64,000 nucleotides of DNA, from NCBI RefSeq assembly GCF_014805685.1, contig NC_060887.1:29233963-29297962 (forward strand). The letters run 5' to 3'. This stretch comes from Silurus meridionalis. Its lineage: Eukaryota > Chordata > Actinopteri > Siluriformes > Siluridae. This document shows positions 11,081 through 20,893 of this stretch, piece after piece (positions within the stretch are counted from its first letter, which is position 1; the number at the start of each line of letters is the position of its first letter). Under the pieces are notes generated by a model, which worked only from the letters and a program-made list of their open reading frames with translations, ran no database searches and was not told the DNA's origin. A program made the translations under genes and the position numbers.

Positions 11081-11660
11081 TGGAACCCGGTTATCTCGCC
11101 CTCAGTTATCTCGACAACCCTATTAAGTCGACGTTTTTGAAGTGGAACCGCCAAATTCTCGCTTTTTCTAAGCATTTTTTATCGGTTATGTCGATGTTTT
11201 ATGTCGTCGAACCCTAATATCTCGTGCACGGGGGGGGGGGGAATTAGAAATTTTAACGTCAGTTATGTCGATCGGCACTGTGCAGCCGCAGAAGAACTCG
11301 CGAAAGTGGCGGAAAAATCAAACCTTACAGCTGCTACAGGTGTTTGTATTGTATACTGGTGAATCTCTGCTGTTAGTTAGTGCACAAATGCATTTTTTTT
11401 TGTTAAATGTTATGCGATGAACGGGAGCGCGGCGCTCCCGGCTTCAACTCCTTACCGAGCGCGCGCGCGTCGCTCCTTACCGAGAGAGCCGTGCTCCTTA
11501 CCGAGCGCGCGGGCGAGCAGGGTAAGGAGCACGGCTCTCTCGGTAAGGAGCGACGCGCGTTAGAGCACCTGCCACACCCCTTCGGCCGTTCACGATTGAG
11601 ACTTTTCTGTCCCTCGTTTTTGGTTTCGGGTTCGGTTTTGGATCTTCCGGTTTTTTCCGG

Positions 11661-11716
<56 letters not shown>

Positions 11717-12258
11717 CTTATCTCCCCCTCGGCATCGCGGACGTAAGTTTTTTCGGACACTTTGCTTTGTGTGTTTGTGTGGATTACTTCAGCCTGATGG
11801 TCATAAGTTTTCAGAAACTTAGTTACTGTTTTTTTTTCTTTTCTTTCCACATGTGGACTAAATGTGAGACGGCACTGTGCAGCCGCTGTTTTTTTTTTGA
11901 GCGATCTGTGTGTTTATAATGTTGGAGAATATAATAAAGGTTTGTATGGAGAATGGACGGTGGTTTGTATTGTATACTGGTAAATCTCTGCTGTTAGTAG
12001 GTGCACTTATGCCTTTTGTTGTTAACAAACGTATGTACATTTTTATAGCATGCCTTCATCAAACAAATCGCAACGCTGTTGTGTAAAAAACCCTCCAAAA
12101 ACACGTGGATGCACATTCTCATTTATTAACGCACATCATGTACATAAAGAAATTTCAAGCACGTTAATATACAGCCGCCATTTTGTTTTCGTTTATCTCG
12201 ATCATCGGTTACCTCGATGCTTTTGGCGACCCCTCGACATCGACATAACCGGGTTCCA

Positions 12259-12261
<3 letters not shown>
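11078..12261. mobile_element. Tigger/pogo-like element, copy 2, complete
   Basis: A 1184-bp element between TA dinucleotides, with ends cagtggaacccggttatctc and gacataaccgggttccactg that pair as a terminal inverted repeat. It includes the hairpin at 11464-11559 and a (CT)n tract at 11665-11714. A ~65-base internal unit (starting tttgtattgtatactggt) occurs at about 11342 and again at about 11962, and cggcactgtgcagccgc occurs near 11272 and 11870, so the element contains an internal duplication. No transposase reading frame was found. The frames over 11407-11919 only translate the repeats. Non-autonomous. Confidence 0.82.
11464..11559. repeat. Perfect 39-bp inverted repeat (hairpin)
   Basis: Arm 11464-11502 is the exact reverse complement of arm 11521-11559 around an 18-base GC-rich spacer. 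Compared with copy 1, both arms carry an extra GA/TC and an extra CG step at mirror positions. Confidence 0.95.

Positions 12262-12326
<65 letters not shown>
12262..12326. repeat. (TA)n microsatellite
   Basis: TA tract directly after the right end of Tigger-like copy 2. With the tract at 11026-11077 it shows the element sits inside a former long TA array. Confidence 0.95.
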
Positions 12327-12328
<2 letters not shown>

Positions 12329-12847
12329 ATATTTTAGCAAATAAAATGCAAGTTAGTTTCCTCTAAGATTGCTATCTGTAAGTATACAAGCTGGATGATT
12401 AGAAATTAATAACTCTGTTAGATCTTTAGAGTCTTTTTAGTGAGTGAAGAGTTGCAATTGAGGCATATAAGATAGCACTGGCTATTTCCATATCTGCCCC
12501 ATTTCATCAGTCTGATCTCAGCTTAGAGATGAATGATTCCCCTTAAATCCCTTATCAGGGGAAAAATTGGTTTAATGAACCACACCACCCGCTCGACCTG
12601 CTTCATGTCTATTTGATGTTTAATACCCTGTGTGAAGTCATAATCTCAAAGACAGGTGTGCAGTGAAGGTAGCACTTGAGTGCATTTTGTCTGGCCATTC
12701 TGAGTGAATTACTTTCTTCACATTCACTATCAGGGTCGTGACCACGAGTCGGAAACGTTAGTAACTCGAGCACTGTTTATGGTGATGAGAAACAATAACA
12801 GAGTCAGGTAGATTCACTAACTGTGACGCGGAGTGACAGAAGACAGA
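12327..12847. other. No gene seen
   Basis: Mixed-composition sequence without a recognised domain, RNA gene or terminal repeat. Confidence 0.4.
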
Positions 12848-12962
12848 AGACAGGTAAGATCCGCACAGCAGGTATAATTCACTGAACTGGTATAATCCAC
12901 GGAACGGTAGAATCCACGGAACAGGTACAATCCTTACAGGAACGGTAATCCGTGCAATCGGC
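12848..12962 (+). repeat. Degenerate ~19-bp tandem array
   Basis: Six or so diverged units of the type caggtataatccacggaac follow each other (ggtaagatccgcacag, ggtataattcactgaact, ggtataatccacggaacg, gtagaatccacggaaca, ggtacaatccttacaggaac, ggtaatccgtgcaatcgg). It lies ~200 bases before the first DIRS coding sequence and may belong to another decayed element. Confidence 0.65.
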
Positions 12963-13151
12963 ACAAGGAGCAGGAACCAGCGGGGAAGGCTGGCAGTTGG
13001 GAGTCCAGGAGATTACAAACATGACCTTTTAGAACCAACAGCCAGTGACTCTGAAATGGGAGCTTATAAAGGTGAGTCGGTAACGGGAATCAAAGCCAGG
13101 AGCGGCAGAGAGATTTTCAGGTAAAGGTTTTTTGGGTGAATCTGTGCAGGC

Positions 13152-14000
13152 ATGAGCTTTAAAAGCAAGCAGAATTTCCGAATGTGTGTTCCTCCTTGCC
13201 CCCGCTTCATTTTGAGGGGGGATACCCACAGTCGATGTGTCTTTCGCTTAGGAGAGGAGCATGCTCTTCGAATAGAGTGCTCTTCCTCGCGGCTCGGGTC
13301 CCGCTCTTGGTGAGGCAAAGCAGTGCCTGATGTCGTGGGGTTCTTCCCATGGCGCTCCACATTTCTTCCTCTGAGGAGGGAGAAAATATGGAAGCCAGCA
13401 AGCCCATGGACTCCTCCCAGCCTGTGCTATACAAGGAGCTCCTGACGGTAGTGACGCGGGCTGTGTCCAAGCTTGAGCGAGCTTGGCTGGATGAGAAGTG
13501 GAAGCAGCACACACCTAGCAAGCTGGATGAGCACTTTCTGAGCCCTGCGTCACAGCCTCCACACGGGCTATCCCAGGACCTGGGATCCAGGGATAGCCCG
13601 TGTACCCAGGACTGTTTGCAAACATCGTGGGGACGAAGGAGTGCGGCTATGGGATGATGCCACAGGTGGAAGAGACGCTAGCTAGTTATCTCTCCCCGGG
13701 TGTAGCGTCATCCCTTAAGGCCCCGGCACTGCCTACTAAACCCGTTGCGAGCCACTTCGTTTCTAGTGGGCTTATGCGGCAGCGGGTCACGATGGGTGTG
13801 TTGCAGGCATACCAGGCTGACCTGCTGCGGGACATGGACGATGGATTAATCTCTAGGGCTGATGACATTAAGGAGCTACCTTGCGCTGCTGACCTAGCCC
13901 TTAGGGCCACCAAGAAAACGGCTAGGCCATGGGTTGGTCCATGTCAGCCTTGGGCAGGGCCCATGGCAATGCTCTAGGTCCAGGCTTAAGGAGCCGCCGG
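13152..14000 (+). pseudogene. DIRS gag-like protein remnant
   Basis: The frame from ATG 13152 gives CVPPCPRFILRGDTHSRCVF and LGEEHALRIEC, a Cys/His-rich start seen in fish DIRS gag proteins. A stop (TGA) and frame change follow near 13310. From 13349 the next frame reads MALHISSSEEGENMEAS, LYKELLTVVTRAVSKLERAW and SKLDEHFLSP. A further shift near 13640 leads to YGMMPQVEETLASYLSPGVA, SSLKAPALPTKP, MGVLQAYQADLLRDMDDG and ADLALRATKKTARPW. These blocks in this order identify the protein. A 14-base perfect inverted repeat interrupts the ORF at 13561-13603. Several frame changes make it a pseudogene. The protein is presumed to package the element's RNA. Confidence 0.78.
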
Positions 14001-14349
14001 ACCTAAGGGTCATCCTCTCCAGCAACCAGGCCGCGGCATGCAGGCCCTGACAACCAGAGAGCCTCAATCTTAGAAGGGTGGTGTATACCTTATTACATGG
14101 TGCCCATCCCTCCTCAGCGCCACCAGGAGGTCAGGCTGTTAACCCTGCCACAGGATGCCACCTCCAGTGGGTGTCTCCCCCCCCACCTCCGCCCGGTGTC
14201 GTAGTAGATGGATGAGACCCGCCGGCTCTCAGGAGGCTCCATCGGCTGCAGGGCACTGCTCCAGCCGCTCTGGACGGGCCAGAGACCAGCCTCAAGGTTT
14301 TCTTAAGAGACTTCCTGGCAGCCTGCCTGCCAGATGTATCTCAGTGGGT

Positions 14350-15115
14350 CATGGGCATGGGAGAGAAGGGCTTCGATTCTCTCCTCCCCATTTTAACGGT
14401 TTGTGTCCCACTCTGGTGGGTCCTGAGCAGGCTCTGGTCCTGGAACAGGAAGTAAGCACTCTCCTGAGGAAGATGGCCATAGAAGATGGTCCCTTTTTTA
14501 CTCAGAGAGTCCGGCTTCTACAGCCAGTACTTCGGGGTTCCGAAGAAGGATGAGGGGTTGCATCCTCTAGATCTACGCTCCTTGAACCATTAGCTTGCGG
14601 TTCGGTTCAGAATGCTCACTCCTAGGTCGTGTCTCAGACCAGGTCCAAGGACTGGTTTAATCACAATAGGTCTTAGGACGCATACTTCCACATATCCATC
14701 CTTCCCGCTCACAGGAGGTCCCTGAAGTTTGCTTTCAGGGGCGAAGCTTACCAATATGGGGATCCTTCCTTTCGGCCTGGCACTCTCACCCAGCACCTTC
14801 ACAAATGCACGGCTTTTGACCTCGCCCAGGCTTTGGGGCTTCTTGTCAATGCGTAATGCTAGGTCACCCAAGGTCGGAGGAACAAGCTTTATCTCACTTG
14901 GCACATAAACTGCCTGGAGATGCTAGCTGTGTTTCTGGCTCTGAAACGCTTCTTCTCAGACCTAAGGGATCGCCATGTGCTGGTCTGTATGGACAGTACA
15001 TCAGTATTCTCTTACATTGACCACCAGGGGGTCTCTGATCTCGCCCCATACAGGTTGGCACGGCAGAGCTTCCTGTGGTCCAAGTAGAGAGCAGACGCCC
15101 TTTCGAGGCAAGGGG
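14350..15115 (+). pseudogene. DIRS reverse transcriptase/RNase H remnant
   Basis: Around 14387 the frame reads HFNGLCPTLVGPEQALVLEQEV then STLLRKMAIE, the start of the DIRS reverse transcriptase, followed out of frame by YFGVPKKDEG and FAFRGEAYQYG-like text. The YxDD active-site region is missing: the sequence jumps at about 14830-14900 from an ALGLLVNA block to the RNase H block CLEMLAVFLALKRFFSDLRD, HVLVCMDSTSVFSYIDHQG and YRLARQSFLWSK, ending near 15115 with RADALSRQGDPEAE. The block order is right, so the loss is an internal deletion. Multiple stops are present. Confidence 0.8.
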
Positions 15116-15557
15116 ACCCGGAGGCTGAGGTCCGGAACGTGACCCAGAGTGCCTGTGTGGGACTTGGCCTTCACGTAGGTGGCTTTGTCTGAGCCCCCCC
15201 TTCGAGCCACTGGCTGAACCTGTCGTGCTGCAGGCATTCTACCATCCTCCTTTTTACAAGCCCCTGACAAGGAGAAGCAAAACTGACTGTGTCCAGTGCG
15301 AGCACGTCCACAGGACAAGTCTTTCATATGAGCCCTCTGGTCTCCTTGCTCCTTCGGGGTCAAGGCTCACTCCACTAGGAGTGTAGCGGCCTTTACTGCC
15401 TGGTCCACTGGAGTCCCACTCCAGGACATTTGTAATGCTGCAACGCTTCATCAGGTTCGATAACCTCGACCTTAGAGCCACTCCCTGTCCTGCACTCTGG
15501 TTGTGCTCTCACACACTAGGCAAGGACTGGTCAGTGTGCTGTGATTAGACACTTGTT

Positions 15558-15892
15558 CCCAAAGTGTTGTGACGCAGCAAGTTTCCGAAAGGGGAAACGT
15601 CTCTAGGTTATGTATGTAACCTTAGTTCCCTGAGGAAATGAGACCATCTGTATCCAAGCCACACTCCTTGCATCCTTGTCGTGCTTCCCTTATTTTTCAG
15701 AAGCTAGCGTCGGCTCCACTGCATGCACATTTTGTAGTTTCCTGGTCATGACATCACCATGCCGGTGACGTCGCGCCTTGCTGTTGGCCAGATTTCACAC
15801 GTGATTCAGAGCATGCGGAAGAGTTCCCAAAGCGTTGTGACATAGCGTCTCGTTCCCTCAAGACACTAAGGTTACATACGTAACCTAGAGAG
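15558..15892. repeat. DIRS split terminal repeats
   Basis: The segment 15597-15644 (tctaggttatgtatgtaacc then ttagttccctgagg) recurs in reverse complement at 15848-15892 (gttacatacgtaacctagag). In addition ttcccaaagtgttgtgac at ~15556 recurs in direct orientation at ~15824 (ttcccaaagcgttgtgac). Combined inverted and direct repeats near one end are the mark of DIRS elements, where terminal sequence is completed from an internal complementary region. Confidence 0.72.
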
Positions 15893-17597
15893 GGTCTGCG
15901 AACACTGAGATGAGAGTATTTCTTTTCCCTTGTTTGTCAGAGTTTATGCCATGCTTATGAAGCAAGGTACAAATCAATAGAAACCAAAATCAAACAGAAC
16001 CTAAAAATCTACAATGTCCCTGATGTCCCTGTACTTGCTCAAAAGCTTTGCAGTTTTTTTCCTGTCTTTATTTTCTGTACATATCATATATTTACATATT
16101 TATCTGCACTTGCCAGTTTGCACAGTGCTACTGTTTGCACCTCTGGTAGATGCTAAACTGCATTTAGTTGCTGTCTACCTGTACAATGCAATGGCAATGT
16201 TATGTCTATCTATCTATCTCTCTGTCTGTCTGTCAGATAGCTTATTATAACTGTATGTAGGTTATCTATTTCAGTATTGTCATCCACTACCAAAGATCAT
16301 GTGGCATGAGCATATGAGACATACCACAGATTTAAGCTCATGATCTTTCCCTGTTGTTGGTGTAATGAGTGGTGCTACACTTTAAGGCTATTCTACTGAA
16401 AAAAACGTACAATAACACTGTAGCTAAAATTCTAAATTGATTTATTACTTACAACATAGAAAATGGAATTTACTCAGGCATGTAAGTATAAAAGCGAGAT
16501 CATGACATATTTTTACAAAGCAGTGTACTGGATATGGAATTTTTGCCTTTCTAAATTTGCCAACCTGATCTTATAAGAAATTCATGAGAATTTCAATTTC
16601 ATGGTTTTCTTCTTATATTTGTTTCCGATTAAAATAGAAGGAAAATGTTTACACATTTACCACACCTATAAACCTTACCTTCATAACCTTTCAGACTTTT
16701 TATGAGACCATGTTGGATTGTGTACCAAAGGTGTCTGTTTGCTGAAGTATCAAATTCTGGAAACGGAAACAAAAACTGATTTGGATAATGTTTTAGGACT
16801 TTTGTGAACACTTGGTTATATGATTATGCTAACCGTATCTCTGTTTTCAGAACAGAGAGCTACATGAGCGAGTTGAGTCAGTCACAGTATGCATCTGGTG
16901 CCACACTGTGCTTTTTTAGCTGGATCTGTAAGGCTCTGTCACTCGAGGGCCGTATGTATTTATAGATTTATAGACAGACTGCTTTCCTCTCTAGACTACT
17001 TGTCAATCATGATCATGCCTTATATGTGTGAAACATGGTCTCCCACGTAACACGTCTTAAAGGTTGGGTAAGCAAGGCATGTGTTATGTAAGCGCTCAGA
17101 GAAACAGACGGATGAGGTGACATGGCAGAGTGTAGCGAGTGCTCGCTGTTTCTTAATATCCCTGCATGGGTTGGTTTTTCCTAACCTCCTATAAGAACTT
17201 GCATGAAACTAATCATGAAGAAGTGATGGAATGTGAACGGCTGTAAAGAAATGAATATGAGGGGGTTGTAATGGTTGGAGATGACAGCACTGACTCCTCT
17301 GCATATCAGAACTGCTAATGGAAGTTAAACACATCTACCAGGACTGACACATGACAGCGTTGTGGAAAATGACATATTAGAGATAATTTGAGAAAGACTT
17401 TAACAGGCAAAGGAAGCAACAGTGTATCTTTTGAAAAATTGACAAATCAGATATTATCATATGTGAGTTAATTTTAGAACTATTGCCTTCTTGTCTGACT
17501 ATGGTTTCTAATTAAAAATATTCTGTAGATCTATAGCAGGTTTTTATTCATCATTGATCATTTATTACTTTTTCTTACATTCCAATTATACAGTGTT

Positions 17598-17601
<4 letters not shown>
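15893..17601. other. No gene; LINE-end-like piece at ~16010-16255
   Basis: From 16010 to 16255 the sequence resembles a LINE 3' untranslated end (tatttatctgcacttgcc, cctgtacaatgcaatggcaa) followed by short (TCTA)n/(TCTG)n. The family is not resolved. The rest, to 17601, is AT-rich sequence with nothing recognised. Confidence 0.35.

Positions 17602-17661
<60 letters not shown>
17602..17661 (+). repeat. (GT)n microsatellite, ~30 units
   Basis: Uninterrupted GT dinucleotides. Confidence 0.97.
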
Positions 17662-17662
<1 letters not shown>

Positions 17663-18223
17663 AATACACTGTCCAAGGCTAAAGTATGACACTTACTGTG
17701 GCACCTTGGTAACTTCTATACTAATTATCCAGCGACCATGCAAAATAGCAACAAATCACACACAGTGGTCAAATTATCTTGAATGTTGACATGGTGAGGG
17801 GCAAAAGTATTCTCTTAAATTAAACAATAGTTTATGTATTTGTTTATGGGTCTCAGAGGAGCCACTCCTGGCTTTTTACAGCTAAGTCTCTATCACTTTA
17901 GCTCTATATCACTGTCTCACAAAACGGACAATCCACTTATAACCCACTTATATACTGTAATGGGTGTGTAGGATAAGATGTTGAATTGCATTAGTATGTT
18001 GTTACATTAATAAATAGATAGATCTTAGGATAAAGTAGACATGACAAAAGGTCTTATCAAAGCTGTGCATAAAGGGATATTTTATAGTTTCGCAGCCTAT
18101 TAATGTTTGTGGAACGGAAATTGTTCCTAATTGCGAAGTAAGTTGAAATTAATTGAAAGTGTGATTATAACAGCTCTTTATTAGTACTTAAATTAGTTAT
18201 AAAAACCGATTTTTATTCCTAAC
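17662..18223. other. No gene seen
   Basis: AT-rich sequence up to the start of the RTE LINE. Confidence 0.45.
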
Positions 18224-18414
18224 CCAGCCATTCGGGTTGCACAAGCCAGTGCACTCTTAGTGCCAGTCCCAAGCCTGGATAAATAGGAAGGGTTGCGTAA
18301 GGAAGGGTATTTAGCATAAAACATGTGCTAAATCAAATATGTGGATCACGAATCAGAATGTGATTCTGAAAGAAGAGTACAGTAAGAGTGTAGTGGAGGT
18401 GAAAAGATAGGGTG

Positions 18415-19417
18415 ATGAACGTGAAGCTGGAAGTTGAAGGGGTGATGATAAATGTCATCAGTGCTTATGCTCCACAAATGGATTGTGAAATGGAGGAGAA
18501 GGAAAAATTCTGGAGTGAGTAAGATGGAGTGGTAGAAGGTGTACCTCGGAATGAAAGATTGGTGATTGGGGCAGACTTTAATTGGCATGTAGGTGAAGGG
18601 AACAGAGGTGATGGGTAGGAATGGCCTTAAGGAGAGGAATGTGAAGTAGCAGATGGTGGTAGATTTTGCTAAAAGGATGAAAATAGCAGTGGTGAACACG
18701 TATTTTAAGAAGAAGGAGGAGCACAGGGTGACATATAAGAGTGGAGGAAGGTACACACAGATAGACTATATGTTATGTAGGACATGCAACATGAAGGAGA
18801 TTGAAGACTCTAAGGTGTTGGCAGGAGACAGTGTGAGTACACATCGGATGGTGGTCTGTAGGATGATTTTGGAGGTGAAGAAGAAGAGGAGAGTGAGAAC
18901 TAAAAGAAAAATAAGATGGTGGAAACTGAAGGAAGAAGACTGTAGTATGAGATTCAGGGAAGAGGTCAGACAGGGGCTCTGTGGTGGTGAAGAGGTGCTG
19001 GATGATTGGGCAACTACTGCAGAAGTGATAAGGGAGACAGCTAGAAAGGGACTTGGTGTGACATCTGGAAATAGAAAGGAAGACAAAGACATGTGGTGGT
19101 GGAATGAGGAAGTGCAGCTAAGCATAAGGAGGAAGAGGTTGGCAAAACAGAATTGGGATCGACAGAGAGATTAAAAAAGTAGGCAGGAGTACAAGGAGAT
19201 GCAGCAGCAGGTAAAGAGGGATGTGACTAAAGCTAAGGAAAAGGAATATGAGGAGCTGAAAAGTTGGACACTAAGGAAGGAAAAAAGGGACTGAGCTGGG
19301 AAGGATGTGCTGCAAGTTAGAGCAATAAAGTATGGAGATGGAAATGTGTTGACTAGTGAGGAGAGTCTGTTGAGAAGGTGGAGGAAGTATTTTGAGCAGC
19401 TGATGAACGAGGAAAAT

Positions 19418-19479
<62 letters not shown>

Positions 19480-20863
19480 TTGATGGTGTGGAGATGGTGA
19501 AGCAGAAAGTGGATAGGATTAATAAGGAATAAGTGAGAGCAGCGATTAAGAGGATGAAGAGTGGAACGTCGGTTGGACCAGATGACATACACAGTAAAAG
19601 CATGAAGATGTTTAGGAGAGATGGCAGTGGAGTTTTTAACCAGGTTGTTCAACAAGATTTTGGAAGGTGAGAGGATGCCTGAGGAATGGAGAAGGATTGT
19701 GCTGGTACCGATCTTTGAGAACAAGGGGGATGTGCAGACCTGCAGACTACAGGGAAATAAAGTTGATCAGTCACACCATTAAGTTATGAGAAAGAGTAGT
19801 GAAAGCCAGGCTGCGTGAAGAGGTGACCATCTGTGAGCAACAGTATGGTTTCATGTCGAGGAAGAGCACCACAGACACCTTATTTGCTTCGAGAATGTTG
19901 ATGGAGAAGTATAGAGAAGGTCAGAAGGAGTAACATTGTGTTTGTGGATTTAGAGAAAGTGTACGACAGGGTGCAGAGAGAGGAGTTGTGGTATTGTATT
20001 AGGAAGTCAGGTGTGTCAGAGAAGTATGTGAGGGTGGTGCAGGACATGTATGAGCACAGTGTGACAGCAGTGAAGTGTGCAGTAGGAATGACAGACTGTT
20101 TCAAGGTGGAGGTTGGATTGCATCAAGGATCAGCTCTGAGCCCTTTCCTGTTTGCAGTGGTGATGGACAGGTTGACGGATGAGGTCAGACAGGAGTCTCC
20201 ATGGACTATAATGTTTGTGGATGATATTGTGATTTGTGGTGAGAGTAGGGAGCAGGTTGAGAAGAGCCCGGAGAGCTGAAGGTACGCACTGGAGAGAAGG
20301 GGAATGAAAGTCAGTAGGAGTAAGACAGAGTAAATGTGTGGGAATGAGAGGGAGGGCAGTAGTTGCAGGGAGAAGAAGTGGAGAAGGTGGAGGAGTTCAG
20401 GTACCTGGGGTCAACAGTGCAAAGTAATGGAGAGTGTGTTAGAAAAGTGAAGAAAAGAGTGCAGGCAGGGTGGAGTGGGTGGAGAAGAGTGACAGGAGTG
20501 ATTTGTGATAGAAGAGTATCTGCAAGAGTGAAAGGGAAAGTTTATAGAACTGTGGTGAGACCTGCAATGTTGTATCATTTAGAGACAGTGGCATTGACCA
20601 AAAGACAGGAGGTGGAGCTGGAGATAGCAGAACTGAAGATGTTAAGGTTTTCGTTGGGAGTGACAAGGATAGACAGGCTTAGGAATCAGTTCATAAGAGG
20701 GACAGCGCATGTAGGACGTTTTGGAGACAAGGTGAGGGAGGCGAGATTGAGATGGTTTGGACATGTGCAGAGGAGGGACATGGGGTATATCGGTAGGAGA
20801 ATGCTGAGGATGGAGCTGCCAGGAAGGAGGAAAAGAGGCAGGCCAAGGAGGAGCGACCCCTAA
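18415..20863 (+). pseudogene. RTE endonuclease/reverse transcriptase remnant
   Basis: The endonuclease end is seen as INVISAYAPQMD, then ADFNWHVGEGN, QIDYMLCR and SVSTHRMVVC. A linker rich in Lys/Arg/Glu follows (18653-19170), typical of RTE proteins. Reverse transcriptase blocks are MKSGTSVGPDDI, MPEEWRRIVLVPIF, IVFVDLEKVYDRVQREELWY (first catalytic Asp), VGLHQGSALSPFLFAVVMD, TIMFVDDIVICG (FVDD where the family usually has FADD), then VEEFRYLGSTVQSNGE and LRWFGHVQRRDM near the C-terminus. After PGRRKRGRPRR the frame jumps into the 3' tail and ends at 20861-20863, so the last C-terminal segment is deleted. Stops and frameshifts at about 18520, 19170, 19530, 19750 and 20276 inactivate it. Confidence 0.88.
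19420..19475 (+). repeat. (GA)n expansion inside the RTE ORF
   Basis: It begins in codons for NERER in the Glu/Arg-rich linker and has expanded to ~28 units, so it grew from a coding Glu-Arg stretch after insertion or in the source lineage. Confidence 0.9.
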
Positions 20864-20893
20864 TGGGAGAAGCCGAAAAGAAGAAGAAGACCT

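Larger units (their letters stand above)
13090..15892 (+). mobile_element. DIRS-type retrotransposon, decayed and shortened
   Basis: The order gag-like protein, reverse transcriptase/RNase H, a residue of the last coding region, and characteristic split terminal repeats is that of vertebrate DIRS elements, which integrate with a tyrosine recombinase and not an integrase. The 3' structure is at 15558-15892. At ~2.8 kb it is about half the usual 5-6 kb, with a large part of the reverse transcriptase and most of the recombinase region missing. Between 15240 and 15480, fragments TDCVQCEHVHRTSLSYEPS and a following block look like the last part of the recombinase ORF region, but the catalytic Arg-His-Arg-Tyr set is not visible. 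Confidence 0.8.
18224..20893 (+). mobile_element. RTE-clade LINE with matching 5' and 3' ends
   Basis: A ~2.7-kb RTE-type non-LTR retrotransposon. The 5' non-coding block (18224-18340: cagccattcgggttgcacaa ... cttagtgccagtcccaagcc ... aaaacatgtgctaaatc) is followed by endonuclease and reverse transcriptase remnants, and the end is gcgacccctaatgggagaag plus (GAA)n. The same 5' block and 3' end flank each other in the SINEs at 33556-33795 and 60917-61141. The body is close to full length but lacks ~100 bases or more at the end of the ORF and carries a (GA)n expansion at 19420-19475. Confidence 0.85.

Noticed and set aside
11407..11919. 170-codon open frame over the Tigger-like element
   Set aside because: It is a translation of the hairpin arms and the (CT)n tract (repeated LTERA and SLSL), with no transposase motif.
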